A DNA stretch of 64,000 nucleotides from contig NZ_NWUO01000004.1 in the NCBI RefSeq assembly GCF_002895925.1, positions 1 to 64,000 on the forward strand. The letters are read 5' to 3'. Numbering within the stretch: the first letter of the stretch is position 1; each line of letters begins with the position of its first letter. The notes under the pieces are model-generated. The model was not told the origin of the DNA and made no database searches. It worked only from the letters and a program-made list of their open reading frames with translations. The DNA comes from Mixta theicola. GTDB taxonomy: Bacteria > Pseudomonadota > Gammaproteobacteria > Enterobacterales > Enterobacteriaceae. Position numbers and translations under genes: made by a program. Below, one piece after another: positions 1-9,830 of this stretch.

Positions 1-7
1 CAGAATT

Positions 8-127
8 TGCCTGGCGGCGAGAGCGCGGTGGTCCCACCTGACCCCATGCCGAACTCAGAAGTGAAACGCCGCAGCGCCGATGGTAGTGTGGGGCTTCCCC
101 ATGCGAGAGTAGGGAACTGCCAGGCAT
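8..127 (+). rRNA. rrf: 5S ribosomal RNA
   Basis: The 120-nt stretch begins TGCCTGGCGG and ends CTGCCAGGCAT, so its two ends pair as in 5S rRNA. The body matches the enterobacterial 5S sequence almost base for base, including the GGTCCCACCTGACCCCATGC loop region. It is the last gene of an rRNA operon whose 23S lies outside the window. An rRNA operon directly before metA corresponds to rrnE in E. coli. Confidence 0.98.
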
Positions 128-141
128 TAAATAAACGACGG

Positions 142-168
142 AGCCTCAGCGAAAGCTGGGGCTTTTTC
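142..168 (+). terminator. Rho-independent terminator of the rRNA operon
   Basis: A 9-bp stem (AGCCTCAGC with GCTGGGGCT, one wobble) with a GAAA tetraloop is followed by a T-run, about 15 nt after the 5S gene. This is the classical end of a ribosomal operon. Confidence 0.93.
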
Positions 169-384
169 GTGTCTGGCGGCCGGCGAAACGCCGGTTGCCG
201 GGATTAACCTTACGCGTTGCCGCCCCTTTGCCGCCTCCTTAATCTGCTATTTCTCCTCTGCTTTATAACCTTTTTCTTCTATTTCCCCTTTGCTCATAGC
301 TTTTTTACTTTTATGAATGAAAAATTTTCAATTTCTGGCTGAAGTCTCGACATTCTTGCGCCATCAGGCTATCTTCGGGCATCT

Positions 385-408
385 GGATGTCTAAACGTAT
401 AAACGTAT
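385..408. promoter_or_regulatory. Tandem MetJ operator boxes upstream of metA
   Basis: Three adjacent 8-mers, GGATGTCT, AAACGTAT and AAACGTAT, resemble the met box consensus AGACGTCT and sit 20-43 nt before the metA start. MetJ with S-adenosylmethionine is known to bind two or more tandem met boxes, and the same arrangement is found at E. coli metA. A Shine-Dalgarno-like GTGAGGAA follows directly at about 412-419. Confidence 0.8.
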
Positions 409-427
409 GTAGTGAGGAATAGAGGCT

Positions 428-1357
428 ATGCCAATTCGGGTACCCGATGAATTACCAGCCGTAAACTGTTTACGCAAAGAGAACGTCTTTGTTATGACCC
501 ATTCTCGCGCCAGCGTTCAGGAAATCCGACCGCTTAAAGTGCTGGTATTAAATCTGATGCCAAAAAAGATCGAGACGGAAAACCAGTTTTTACGTCTGCT
601 ATCTAACTCCCCGCTGCAAATAGATATTCAGCTGTTACGCATTGATAGCCGTGAATCGCGCAACACGCCGATGGAGCATCTCAATAACTTTTACTGCAAC
701 TTTGAAGATATTGAGCATGAAAACTACGACGGCCTGATTGTTACCGGCGCGCCGCTGGGCCTGGTCGATTTTCATGATGTGGCTTACTGGCCGCAAATAG
801 AGCGTGTATTGCACTGGGCGAAAGAGCACGTAACCTCAACTCTGTTTATCTGCTGGGCAGTGCAGGCGGCGCTTAATATTTTGTATGGCATCCCGAAACA
901 GACCCGCGCCACCAAGCTGTCAGGCGTTTATGAACATCAAACTCTGCATCCGCACGCTTTATTAACGCGTGGTTTTGACGATACTTTCCTTGCACCGCAT
1001 TCCCGTTATGCCGACTTTCCCGCTCAGCTGATCCGTGACTATACCGATCTGGAGATCTTTGCGGAATCGGAGCAGGCCGGGCCTTACCTGTTGGGAAGTA
1101 AAGATAAGCGACTGGCCTTTGTTACCGGCCACCCTGAATATGATGCGCTAACGCTGGCAGGAGAATTTCAGCGCGATAGCGAAGCGGGATTAAATCCGGC
1201 GATCCCTTACAACTATTTTCCGCAGAACAACCCGACCCTCACGCCGCGCGCCAGCTGGCGCAGTCATGGAAACCTGCTGTTTTCTAACTGGCTCAACTAT
1301 TACGTTTATCAAATAACGCCTTACGATTTACGGCATATGAATCCAACCCTGGAATAA
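428..1357 (+). CDS. metA: Homoserine O-succinyltransferase MetA
   Basis: MetA transfers succinyl from succinyl-CoA to homoserine, the first committed step of methionine synthesis, in the cytoplasm. The protein has 309 residues, the same length as E. coli MetA, and is near-identical along its length. The acyl-accepting Cys142 lies in the CWAVQAAL segment, and His235 and Glu237 of the catalytic set lie in GHPEYD. The ATG at 428 is preceded by GTGAGGAA and the N-terminus [12 protein letters not shown] is conserved. MetJ boxes upstream indicate repression by methionine/SAM. The next gene is metH; the aceBAK-iclR block that separates the two in E. coli is missing here. Confidence 0.98.
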   Translation: MPIRVPDELPAVNCLRKENVFVMTHSRASVQEIRPLKVLVLNLMPKKIETENQFLRLLSNSPLQIDIQLLRIDSRESRNTPMEHLNNFYCNFEDIEHENYDGLIVTGAPLGLVDFHDVAYWPQIERVLHWAKEHVTSTLFICWAVQAALNILYGIPKQTRATKLSGVYEHQTLHPHALLTRGFDDTFLAPHSRYADFPAQLIRDYTDLEIFAESEQAGPYLLGSKDKRLAFVTGHPEYDALTLAGEFQRDSEAGLNPAIPYNYFPQNNPTLTPRASWRSHGNLLFSNWLNYYVYQITPYDLRHMNPTLE

Positions 1358-1518
1358 CGGGCCGTACATGACGCCAGCGGGCTACAGCCGCCTGCGCGTC
1401 AATAAAGAAGCGCTCTCTGACAGGGAGCCCTTCTCAGCGGCAGCTTTGAGTCGTACAAACATTATGCCAAACTGTGCCACAGACGGTGCTAATAATAATC
1501 GAAATGGGTGAAGCAAGA

Positions 1519-4500
1519 GTGACTGACAGAATCGACGCGCTGCATCGGCAGCTGGCACAACGCATCATGGTGCTGGACGGCGGCATGGGCACTATGATCC
1601 AGAGCTATCGTCTGGAAGAGCAGGATTACCGGGGCGATCGTTTCGCAAACTGGGCCAGCGATCTGAAAGGCAACAATGATCTGCTGGTGCTGACGCAGCC
1701 GGAGATTATTCGCGCCATCCACAATGCCTACCTTGAAGCTGGCGCCGACATTCTGGAAACCAATACCTTTAACGCCACCACCATTGCGATGGCGGATTAC
1801 CATATGGAATCGCTGTCGGCAGAGATCAACTATGAGGCGGCCAGGCTGGCTCGCGCCTGCGCCGATGAATGGAGCGCGAAAACGCCGGGACGTCCACGTT
1901 ATGTCGCCGGAGTGTTGGGTCCCACTAACCGTACCTGTTCAATTTCTCCCGATGTTAACGATCCCGCTTTCCGTAATGTCACCTTTAATGAACTGGTAAC
2001 GGCCTATCGCGAATCGACGCGCGCGCTGGTTGAAGGCGGCGTGGATATTATCATGATCGAAACCATTTTCGACACGTTGAACGCTAAAGCCGCCGTATTT
2101 GCCATTCAAAGTGAATTTGAAGCGTTGGGCGTTTCGCTGCCGCTGATGATCTCCGGCACCATTACTGATGCCTCAGGCCGTACCCTTTCGGGCCAGACAA
2201 CCGAAGCGTTTTATAACTCGCTACGCCATGCCGAGCCGCTCTCTTTTGGCCTGAACTGCGCGCTGGGACCGGATGAACTGCGTCAGTACGTTGCTGAAAT
2301 GTCGCGCCTTGCTGAATGCTACGTAACCGCACATCCCAACGCCGGTTTGCCTAACGCTTTCGGCGAATACGATCTGGATGCGCAAGTGATGGCTGAGCAG
2401 ATTGCAGAGTGGGCGCAAGCGGGCTTTTTAAATATCGTCGGCGGCTGCTGTGGAACCACGCCGGCGCATATCGCCGCGATGGCACAGGCGATCGAAGGCG
2501 TCGCGCCGCGCAAGCTGCCGGAGACGCCGGTTGCCTGCCGCTTGTCCGGGCTTGAGCCACTGAATATTGGCGCGGATTCACTGTTTGTTAACGTTGGTGA
2601 ACGTACCAACGTTACCGGCTCAGCAAAATTCAAGCGGCTAATTAAAGAAGATAAATACAGTGAAGCGCTGGAGGTAGCGCGTCAGCAGGTAGAGAGCGGT
2701 GCACAAATCATCGATATTAATATGGATGAGGGCATGCTCGACGCTGAAGCGGCGATGGTGCGCTTCCTTAATCTGATTGCCGGCGAGCCGGATATTGCGC
2801 GCGTGCCGATAATGATCGACTCCTCAAAATGGGAGGTGATTGAAAAAGGGCTGCAATGCATCCAGGGCAAAGGCATCGTTAACTCCATTTCGATGAAAGA
2901 GGGCGAGGAAGCCTTTATTCATCATGCGCGGCTGGTACGTCGTTATGGCGCGGCGGTGGTTGTGATGGCGTTTGATGAGGTCGGGCAGGCGGATACGCGG
3001 GCGCGTAAAACCGACATCTGTCGACGAGCCTACCGCATTCTGACGGAAGAGGTAGGCTTCCCACCGGAAGATATTATTTTCGATCCAAATATATTTGCCG
3101 TAGCGACCGGGATTGACGAGCACAATAACTACGCGATGGATTTTATCGGCGCCTGCGAAGATATCAAACGTGAATTACCGCACGCGCTGATCTCCGGCGG
3201 CGTCTCTAACGTTTCTTTCTCCTTTCGCGGCAACGATCCGGTACGTGAAGCAATTCATGCCGTATTCCTCTATTACGCTATCCGTAACGGCATGGATATG
3301 GGGATTGTTAACGCCGGTCAGCTGGCGATTTATGACGATCTATCCGCCGAACTGCGCGATGCGGTAGAGGATGTGATTTTAAACCGTCGCGACGATGGCA
3401 CCGAGCGCCTGCTGGATCTGGCGGAAAAATATCGCGGCAGCAAGGCGGCGGACGACAGTACCAAACCGCAGGCGGAATGGCGCAGCTGGGACGTGGCGAA
3501 GCGGCTGGAATATTCGCTGGTTAAGGGCATCACTGAATTTATCGAAGAGGATACCGAAGAGGCGCGTCTGCAGGCGGATCGCCCGATTGAGGTGATCGAA
3601 GGGCCGTTGATGGCCGGTATGAACGTGGTTGGCGACCTGTTTGGCGAAGGGAAAATGTTCCTGCCGCAGGTGGTGAAGTCGGCACGCGTCATGAAGCAGG
3701 CGGTGGCTTGGCTGGAACCTTACATTCAGGCCACTAAAGCGGTGGGCAGCACCAACGGCAAAATCGTGCTGGCCACGGTAAAAGGCGATGTTCATGACAT
3801 CGGCAAAAATATCGTTGGCGTGGTACTGCAGTGCAACAACTATGAAATTATCGATCTTGGCGTCATGGTGCCGACGGAAAAAATCCTTAAAACCGCGCGT
3901 GAAGAGCGGGCGGATATTATTGGCCTGTCAGGTTTGATTACGCCTTCGCTGGATGAAATGGTCAACGTGGCGAAGGAGATGGAGCGTCAGGGCTTTACCA
4001 TGCCGTTGCTGATCGGCGGGGCTACCACCTCCAAAGCGCATACCGCCGTAAAAATTGAGCAGAACTACAGCGGCCCCACGGTTTACGTGCAGAACGCCTC
4101 GCGTACCGTTGGCGTGGTCTCCGCGCTGCTGTCGGCTGAGCAACACGATGGCTTTGTGGCCCGTACGCGTAAAGAGTATGAAACGGTACGCATTCAGCAC
4201 GGGCGCAAAAAGCCGCGCACGCCGCCGGTTACGCTGCAGGCCGCGCGCGAAAATGATTTTGCTTTTGACTGGGAGCAGTACACGCCGCCAGCCGCGCACC
4301 GGCTGGGCGTTAGCGAAGTGAAGGCATCGATTGAGACCCTGCGTCACTACATTGACTGGACGCCGTTCTTTATGACCTGGTCGCTGGCGGGCAAATATCC
4401 GCGCATCCTTGAGGACGAGGTGGTGGGTGAAGAGGCGCAGCGTCTGTTTGCCGATGCGAATGCCATGCTCGATCGGCTGAGCGCCGATGGCAGCCTGACG

Positions 4501-5202
4501 CCGCGCGGCGTGGTCGGCATCTTCCCGGCGAACCGCGTCGATGACGATATTGAAATCTACCGGGACGAATCGCGTACGCAGGTGATTGCCGTCAGCCATC
4601 ATTTACGTCAGCAAACGGAAAAGGTGGGCTTTGCGAACTACTGTCTGGCGGACTTTATTGCGCCGAAGGCGAGCGGGAAAGCGGATTACCTGGGCGCGTT
4701 TGCCGTTACCGGCGGGCTGGAAGAGGATACGCTGGCCGAAGCCTGGGATCGTCAGCACGACGATTACAATAAAATTATGGTCAAGGCGCTGGCCGATCGT
4801 CTGGCCGAAGCCTTTGCTGAATACCTGCATGAACGGGTGCGCAAAGTCATCTGGGGCTATGCCGCAAACGAGAACCTCAGCAGTGAGGAGCTGATCCGTG
4901 AACGCTATCAGGGGATTCGGCCCGCGCCGGGTTATCCGGCCTGCCCGGAGCATACCGAAAAAGCCACGATCTGGCAGCTGCTGGACGTGGAACGCCATAC
5001 CGGCATGAAGCTGACCGAATCCTTTGCCATGTGGCCCGGCGCGTCCGTTTCCGGCTGGTACTTTAGTCATCCTGACAGCCGTTACTTTGCCGTGGCGCAG
5101 CTGCAGCGCGATCAGATTGAAGATTATGCTGCACGTAAAGGCATGACGGTAAGCGAGACAGAACGCTGGCTGGCCTCTCATCTCGGCTACGACGCCGATT
5201 AA
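1519..5202 (+). CDS. metH: Cobalamin-dependent methionine synthase MetH
   Basis: MetH methylates homocysteine to methionine using methyl-tetrahydrofolate through methylcobalamin. The upstream reading frame is longer, but a GTG at 1519 with GGTGAA 6 nt before it gives 1227 residues, exactly the E. coli length. Domains run in order: homocysteine-binding barrel (about 1-330, with zinc ligands Cys310 and Cys311 in GGCCGTT), pterin-binding barrel (about 350-640), the cobalamin cap and Rossmann domain (about 650-890, cobalt-ligating His759 in DVHDIG), and the SAM-binding reactivation domain at the C-terminus. All key motifs are intact. No B12 riboswitch or clear met box was seen directly before the gene. 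Confidence 0.98.
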   Translation: MTDRIDALHRQLAQRIMVLDGGMGTMIQSYRLEEQDYRGDRFANWASDLKGNNDLLVLTQPEIIRAIHNAYLEAGADILETNTFNATTIAMADYHMESLSAEINYEAARLARACADEWSAKTPGRPRYVAGVLGPTNRTCSISPDVNDPAFRNVTFNELVTAYRESTRALVEGGVDIIMIETIFDTLNAKAAVFAIQSEFEALGVSLPLMISGTITDASGRTLSGQTTEAFYNSLRHAEPLSFGLNCALGPDELRQYVAEMSRLAECYVTAHPNAGLPNAFGEYDLDAQVMAEQIAEWAQAGFLNIVGGCCGTTPAHIAAMAQAIEGVAPRKLPETPVACRLSGLEPLNIGADSLFVNVGERTNVTGSAKFKRLIKEDKYSEALEVARQQVESGAQIIDINMDEGMLDAEAAMVRFLNLIAGEPDIARVPIMIDSSKWEVIEKGLQCIQGKGIVNSISMKEGEEAFIHHARLVRRYGAAVVVMAFDEVGQADTRARKTDICRRAYRILTEEVGFPPEDIIFDPNIFAVATGIDEHNNYAMDFIGACEDIKRELPHALISGGVSNVSFSFRGNDPVREAIHAVFLYYAIRNGMDMGIVNAGQLAIYDDLSAELRDAVEDVILNRRDDGTERLLDLAEKYRGSKAADDSTKPQAEWRSWDVAKRLEYSLVKGITEFIEEDTEEARLQADRPIEVIEGPLMAGMNVVGDLFGEGKMFLPQVVKSARVMKQAVAWLEPYIQATKAVGSTNGKIVLATVKGDVHDIGKNIVGVVLQCNNYEIIDLGVMVPTEKILKTAREERADIIGLSGLITPSLDEMVNVAKEMERQGFTMPLLIGGATTSKAHTAVKIEQNYSGPTVYVQNASRTVGVVSALLSAEQHDGFVARTRKEYETVRIQHGRKKPRTPPVTLQAARENDFAFDWEQYTPPAAHRLGVSEVKASIETLRHYIDWTPFFMTWSLAGKYPRILEDEVVGEEAQRLFADANAMLDRLSADGSLTPRGVVGIFPANRVDDDIEIYRDESRTQVIAVSHHLRQQTEKVGFANYCLADFIAPKASGKADYLGAFAVTGGLEEDTLAEAWDRQHDDYNKIMVKALADRLAEAFAEYLHERVRKVIWGYAANENLSSEELIRERYQGIRPAPGYPACPEHTEKATIWQLLDVERHTGMKLTESFAMWPGASVSGWYFSHPDSRYFAVAQLQRDQIEDYAARKGMTVSETERWLASHLGYDAD

Positions 5203-5212
5203 TAAAATCATC

Positions 5213-5234
5213 GCCAGCCCGTCTCCGGGCTGGC
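5213..5234. repeat. Hairpin after metH
   Basis: A perfect 9-bp inverted repeat (GCCAGCCCG, loop TCTC, CGGGCTGGC) lies 10 nt after the metH stop. It has no T-run behind it, so it may protect the 3' end of the mRNA or act as a weak terminator. Confidence 0.55.
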
Positions 5235-5474
5235 ATGCTTCTGCGGCGTCAGCAAACCAGGGCGCCAATCCTTGCGCAACGGCCATCAACTTTCCATCCC
5301 GCCAGGATCTTAGTCTACATTTAATAGATTGTTCCCCGCGTTAACCTGCCTGAAAAATAAGCTAAAAACAGGACTCTGCGGAGCGTGTAAGGAGAATATA
5401 TTCTTCATTTGCTGCATTTCCCTCCGGGCAAGCTGTAAATGCTGTTGTCGTCCGGCATAAAGGAGTAAATAGCC

Positions 5475-7097
5475 GTGTTAACCCTGCTTAATTTACTTTC
5501 TGCGGTGGCGCTGCTGGTATGGGGAACCCATATTGTGCGCACCGGCATAATGCGCGTTTACGGCGCCGATCTACGGCGCGTGCTCAGCCGCAGCGTAGAA
5601 AAGAAACCGATGGCATTTATGGCCGGTATCGGCGTGACGGCGCTGGTACAGAGCAGTAATGCCACCACGCTGCTGGTCACCTCATTTGTGGCACAAAACC
5701 TGGTCGGCCTGACGCCAGCGCTGGTGATTATTCTTGGTGCCGATGTCGGTACGGCGATCATGGCGCGCGTGCTGACCTTCGATCTTTCCTGGCTGTCGCC
5801 GCTGTTTATCTTTTTTGGCGTGGTCTTCTTTCTTGGCCGTAAGCAGACGCGCGCAGGACAGCTGGGGCGCGCCAGTATCGGTCTCGGCTTAATTTTGCTG
5901 GCGCTGCAGCTGGTGGTTGAAGCGGCCCGGCCGATCACGCAGGCTTCAGGCGTTCAGGTGATTTTCTCCTCGCTTACGGGCGATATTATGCTGGATGCGC
6001 TGATCGGCGCGGTTTTCGCCATTATCAGCTATTCCAGCCTGGCGGCGGTGCTGCTGACGGCAACATTGACGGCGACCAGCGTCATCTCGTTTCAGGTCGC
6101 TCTCTGCCTGGTCATCGGCGCCAACCTCGGCAGCGGGCTGCTGGCGATGCTGAACAACAGCGGTTCCAACGCAGCCGGCAAGCGGGTGGCGCTCGGCAGC
6201 CTGTTATTTAAGGTAATTGGTTGCTTGCTGGTGTTGCCTTTTATCCATCTGCTGTCGGCGTGGCTGGGTAAATTGTCGATGCCTGATAAAGAGCTGGTCA
6301 TCTTCTTCCACGTTTTCTACAACCTGATCCGCTGCCTGATCATGGTGCCTTTTGCCGATCCTATGGCGCGGTTGTGTAAACGGCTGATCCGTGACGATCA
6401 GGAAAACGATACGCGTCTGAAGCCAAAACATCTCGATCGCAGCGCGTTGGATACGCCGACGCTGGCGCTGGCTAACGCAGCGCGTGAAACCCTGCGTATA
6501 GGCGACGTGCTGGAAATCATGATGGAGAATTTCAGTAAGGTTATGCACGGCGAGCCGCGTCAGGAGCGTGAGGTTCGGCGGCTCGATGATGACGTGGATG
6601 TGCTGTATACCGCAATCAAACTTTATCTGGCGCGTATGCCGAAAGAGGATCTGCCTGAGGAAGATTCACGCCGCTGGGCCGAAATTATCGAAACGGCGCT
6701 TAATCTGGAGCAGGCGGGCGATATTATCGAGCGCATGAGCGGCGACGTGGCCGATAAGTCACTGGCCGCGCGCCGCGCTTTCTCGCCGGAAGGGCTAAAA
6801 TCGCTGGAACAGCTGCATGAACAGCTGCTGAATAATCTGCGGCTGGCGCTGTCGGTATTTTTATCGCGTGATATTGCCAGCGCGAAGCGTCTGCATCGGG
6901 CCAAACACCGTTTTCGCATTATGAACCGTCGTTTTTCGTACGAACACGTAGAGCGCCTGTACCAAAAAAACGTGCAGAGCATTGAAACCAGCTCGCTGCA
7001 TTTGGGTCTGCTGGGCGATATGAAACGGCTTAACTCGCTATTTTGCGCGGTGGCCTACAGCGTGCTGGAACAGCCGAACGATGAGCGGGAGAAGTAG
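5475..7097 (+). CDS. yjbB: Na/Pi-cotransporter family protein YjbB
   Basis: This is an inner-membrane protein of 540 residues (E. coli YjbB has 543). The N-terminal 300 residues carry the two inverted Na/Pi-cotransporter repeats with the characteristic QSSNATT (about 59) and YSSLAAV (about 178) motifs. The C-terminal 200 residues form a PhoU-like helical domain. E. coli YjbB is reported to export phosphate. Translation starts at GTG 5475 with AGGAG 10 nt upstream, and the N-terminus MLTLLNLLSAVALLVWGTH is conserved. It is transcribed alone and faces the PanS-like gene tail to tail. Confidence 0.93.
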   Translation: MLTLLNLLSAVALLVWGTHIVRTGIMRVYGADLRRVLSRSVEKKPMAFMAGIGVTALVQSSNATTLLVTSFVAQNLVGLTPALVIILGADVGTAIMARVLTFDLSWLSPLFIFFGVVFFLGRKQTRAGQLGRASIGLGLILLALQLVVEAARPITQASGVQVIFSSLTGDIMLDALIGAVFAIISYSSLAAVLLTATLTATSVISFQVALCLVIGANLGSGLLAMLNNSGSNAAGKRVALGSLLFKVIGCLLVLPFIHLLSAWLGKLSMPDKELVIFFHVFYNLIRCLIMVPFADPMARLCKRLIRDDQENDTRLKPKHLDRSALDTPTLALANAARETLRIGDVLEIMMENFSKVMHGEPRQEREVRRLDDDVDVLYTAIKLYLARMPKEDLPEEDSRRWAEIIETALNLEQAGDIIERMSGDVADKSLAARRAFSPEGLKSLEQLHEQLLNNLRLALSVFLSRDIASAKRLHRAKHRFRIMNRRFSYEHVERLYQKNVQSIETSSLHLGLLGDMKRLNSLFCAVAYSVLEQPNDEREK

Positions 7098-7101
7098 TGA
7101 A

Positions 7102-7130
7102 CGTTTGCCAGCCCGGACGGCTGGCAAACG
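7102..7130. repeat. Perfect 12-bp inverted repeat between convergent genes
   Basis: CGTTTGCCAGCC and its exact reverse complement flank a 5-nt loop between the ends of yjbB and the PanS-like gene. Neither side has a strong T-run, although TTATTTTTTATT follows after 8 nt on the plus strand. It is probably a bidirectional terminator or mRNA end-protecting hairpin. Confidence 0.6.
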
Positions 7131-7139
7131 CCTGAAGGC

Positions 7140-8057
7140 TTATTTTTTATTAACCGGTTTGCCGGACCAGTAACCCGCCAGCAGCGAACCGGAGAGGTTA
7201 TGCCAGACAGAAAACAGCGCGCCGGGCAGGGCCGCCAGCGGCGAGAAATAGAGCTTGCCCAGCGTGGCCGCCAGCCCGGAGTTTTGCATGCCGACTTCCA
7301 GCGCCAGCGTGCGGCAGGTTGACTCATCAAAGCCAAACAGCTTGCCGCCCCAGTAGCCGCCCAGCAGCCCGATGGCATTGTGCAGAATAACCGCCGCAAT
7401 CACTACCAGACCGACCGAACCGATAAAGCCCTGGCTACCGGCTACCACCGCGCTGATGATCAGCAGAATACAAATCATGGAAAAAGCGGGCAGCCACGGC
7501 TCGATGCGCTTCACCACGCGATTCATGCTGTGATGAACAATCAGGCCGAGGCCGATAGGGATCACCACGATTTTGATAATGCTCAGCAACATGCCGACCA
7601 CATCCACCTCAACGTGAGTATCCACATAGAGACGCGTCAGCAGCGGCGTGGCAAATACGCCTACCAGCGCTGAAACGGAAGAGATAGTCACCGACAGCGC
7701 TACGTCTCCTTTCGCCAGATAGATCATCACGTTGGAGGCCGTACCGCTGGCGACGCTGCCCACCAGGATCATGCCAGCGGCCAGCTCGGGCGGCATCTGA
7801 AACAGTCTGGCCAACAGCCAGGCGGCCAGCGGCATGACCAGATAGTGCAAAAATGTACCGGCGATAACCGGAGCCGGGCGCACCAGCACGCGTTTAAAAT
7901 CATCAATATGTAAGGTAACGCCCATACCGAACATAATCAGCATCAGCAGATAAGAAACCCAGGGGCCGATACCGATAAAGGTGCCGGGTGAAAAGTACGC
8001 GGCCACCGAGAGCAAAACGGCCCACAGCGGAAACAGCCGGGTGATTTTGGCGAGCAT
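7140..8057 (-). CDS. panS: Bile acid:sodium symporter family transporter, PanS-like
   Basis: This 305-residue, nine-or-ten-helix inner-membrane protein belongs to the BASS family. Family marks include the [11 protein letters not shown] segment near residue 45, the [11 protein letters not shown] segment near residue 100 (Na+-site region), and [16 protein letters not shown] near residue 255. The Salmonella homologue PanS imports pantoate/ketopantoate, and B. subtilis YocS is another relative; the substrate here is inferred from homology only. The ATG at 8057 is the first in frame. It lies downstream of lysC on the same strand with an 83-nt gap, so some readthrough from the lysC transcript is possible. 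Confidence 0.8.
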   Translation of the reverse strand: MLAKITRLFPLWAVLLSVAAYFSPGTFIGIGPWVSYLLMLIMFGMGVTLHIDDFKRVLVRPAPVIAGTFLHYLVMPLAAWLLARLFQMPPELAAGMILVGSVASGTASNVMIYLAKGDVALSVTISSVSALVGVFATPLLTRLYVDTHVEVDVVGMLLSIIKIVVIPIGLGLIVHHSMNRVVKRIEPWLPAFSMICILLIISAVVAGSQGFIGSVGLVVIAAVILHNAIGLLGGYWGGKLFGFDESTCRTLALEVGMQNSGLAATLGKLYFSPLAALPGALFSVWHNLSGSLLAGYWSGKPVNKK

Positions 8058-8140
8058 AGCCAGACTTCCTTATAAAAATGCCAGGGGATTGCCGCCAGAC
8101 CAGGTTCGTCTTAAGCCCGCGCCGCCGCCAGCGTTAAACA

Positions 8141-9499
8141 TTAGCATTTAAACAGATTGTGATGCAGCGTGCGCACCACCTGTTCCGCATCGTTGCCCGG
8201 TACCAGGAAACAGAGGTTGTAGCTGCTGGCGCCGTAGCAGATCATGCGCAGGTTAAAAGGCTCAAGCACGCCGAAGACCTCTTTGCCCACGCCGCACGCC
8301 TGCGACAGCTTATTGCCAATCAGTGCCACCAGCGCCAGATTCTCTTCCACCTCAACCCGACACAGCGAGGAAAGCTCGGTCAGCAGCGCCTGGGTTAACA
8401 GGCTATCGCCGGTGGACGTAGAGCCGGTGGTATCCAGCGTCAGCGCCACGCTCACCTCGGAGGTGGTAATCAAATCGACAGAAATATGATGGCGCGCCAG
8501 AATAGCAAACACCTCCGCCAGAAAACCGCGTGCGTGCAGCATATTCAGACTGTGCAGGGTCAGCAGCGTCTGCTTACGGCGCAGCGCCAGCGCGCGGAAT
8601 AACGGCGGGTTTTCCGTCTCATTGCAGACCAGCGTGCCGCCGGCGGCAGGATCTTTGCTGGAGCCGACAAATACCGGAATATCGTTGCGCACCGCGGGCA
8701 GCAGCGTCGCCGGATGCAGCACTTTCGCGCCGAAGGTCGCCATCTCGGCCGCTTCTTCAAAGGTGATTTTATCGATACGCTGCGCCGCCGGAACGATGCG
8801 CGGATCGGTGGTATAGATGCCGGGAACGTCGGTCCAAATATCAATACGCTGCGCCTGCAGCGCCTCGCTCAGCAGCGCGGCGGTGTAATCGCTGCCACCC
8901 CGGCCCAGCGTAGTGGTACGGCCTTTCGCTTCGCTACCGATAAAGCCCTGAGTAATTACCAGCGCCGTTTCCAGCCTTGGACGTAGCTGCTGACGGCTTA
9001 ACTCAGCCAGCGTGCTCACGTCCGGCTCGGCACGGCCGAAACGATCGTTGGTGCGCATGATTTTGCGCACGTCAAACCATTCGGCGGCCACGTTACGCTC
9101 GCGCAGGATTTCTACAAACAGCAGAGAGGAGATCAGCTCGCCGTGGCTCACCAGCTCATCGGTCAGCGCCGCTGAAGAGGCCAGCGCCGCCGCTTCGGCC
9201 AGCATGGCGATATTTTCCAGCATGCGGTCGATTTCCTCGCGGATCACTTCCGGCTGCTGCAGCCGATCGACAATGGCGTATTGAATACGACGGATCTCAT
9301 CCAGCAGAGCATAGCGCTGCGACGGTTCCTGGCCTTCTGCCAGCGCCACCAGCAGGTTGGTGATCCCGGCGGAAGCGGAAAGCACCACCAGTCGTACATT
9401 GGCATTACCCAGCACCACATCGGCGCTGCGGTTCATCGCGGTAAAATCGGCTACGCTGGTGCCGCCAAATTTTGCGACGATTAATTCAGATTGCAACAT
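8141..9499 (-). CDS. lysC: Lysine-sensitive aspartokinase III LysC
   Basis: LysC phosphorylates aspartate, the first step towards lysine, threonine, methionine and diaminopimelate. It has 452 residues against 449 in E. coli. The kinase motif KFGGTS is at residues 10-15, the TTLGRGGSD substrate-binding motif is near 200, and two ACT domains at about 310-450 form the lysine-binding regulatory part. The ATG at 9499 sits after a purine-rich GGGGT in the mRNA. Expression is controlled by the lysine riboswitch in the leader, and the enzyme by lysine feedback. Confidence 0.98.
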   Translation of the reverse strand: MLQSELIVAKFGGTSVADFTAMNRSADVVLGNANVRLVVLSASAGITNLLVALAEGQEPSQRYALLDEIRRIQYAIVDRLQQPEVIREEIDRMLENIAMLAEAAALASSAALTDELVSHGELISSLLFVEILRERNVAAEWFDVRKIMRTNDRFGRAEPDVSTLAELSRQQLRPRLETALVITQGFIGSEAKGRTTTLGRGGSDYTAALLSEALQAQRIDIWTDVPGIYTTDPRIVPAAQRIDKITFEEAAEMATFGAKVLHPATLLPAVRNDIPVFVGSSKDPAAGGTLVCNETENPPLFRALALRRKQTLLTLHSLNMLHARGFLAEVFAILARHHISVDLITTSEVSVALTLDTTGSTSTGDSLLTQALLTELSSLCRVEVEENLALVALIGNKLSQACGVGKEVFGVLEPFNLRMICYGASSYNLCFLVPGNDAEQVVRTLHHNLFKC

Positions 9500-9587
9500 A
9501 AATACCCCGTGTCAGGTTCAATTCCATCAGCCTTGGCACAAGGGAAGAGCAGAAACGGGGCAGACGTAGAAAGGAACAACTACGAGC

Positions 9588-9782
9588 ACCCAGAAGCGCC
9601 CCACCTTGCGGCGCGTCCGACTGTCGCACGCGCCTGGTGACAACCCAGAGGATTCAGCCTCTGCAGCCGACAATCTCTCCGCCGTGGAGAGATTGCCTCG
9701 GCGTCGCTCCCCCTGATGTGTCTTCACCGGATACGGCTCCTCTGACACACTACCTGGGCGACGCGCCTCTTCTGGCTTACGC
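9588..9782 (-). promoter_or_regulatory. Lysine riboswitch (L box) in the lysC leader
   Basis: Read on the minus strand, the leader begins with GCCAGAAGAGGCGCG and ends with GCGCTTCTGGGTG, which close the aptamer's P1 helix. Between them are the conserved L-box blocks: AGAGGAGCCG, TCAGGGGGAGCGACGCCGAG, a long P3 arm, CTGAATCCTCTGGGTTGTCACC and the P5 hairpin ending in GCGCCGCAAGG. About 90 nt of expression platform separate it from the lysC start, with a late CCTGACACGGGGT element as at E. coli lysC. Lysine binding is expected to shut off lysC by blocking ribosome access and exposing the mRNA to decay. A 258-nt open frame across it is not a gene. Confidence 0.95.
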
Positions 9783-9830
9783 ATCGCTGCGCAAGTAACC
9801 GTTTACAAATATCGGGTTCTGCCGCCGCTG

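Noticed and set aside
3928-4602. A 224-codon open frame antisense to metH
   Set aside because: It is a shadow of the GC-rich metH codons, has no homology pattern and no ribosome site.
9527-9784. An 85-codon minus-strand open frame upstream of lysC
   Set aside because: It lies entirely in the lysine riboswitch leader, and its sequence is explained by the conserved aptamer.
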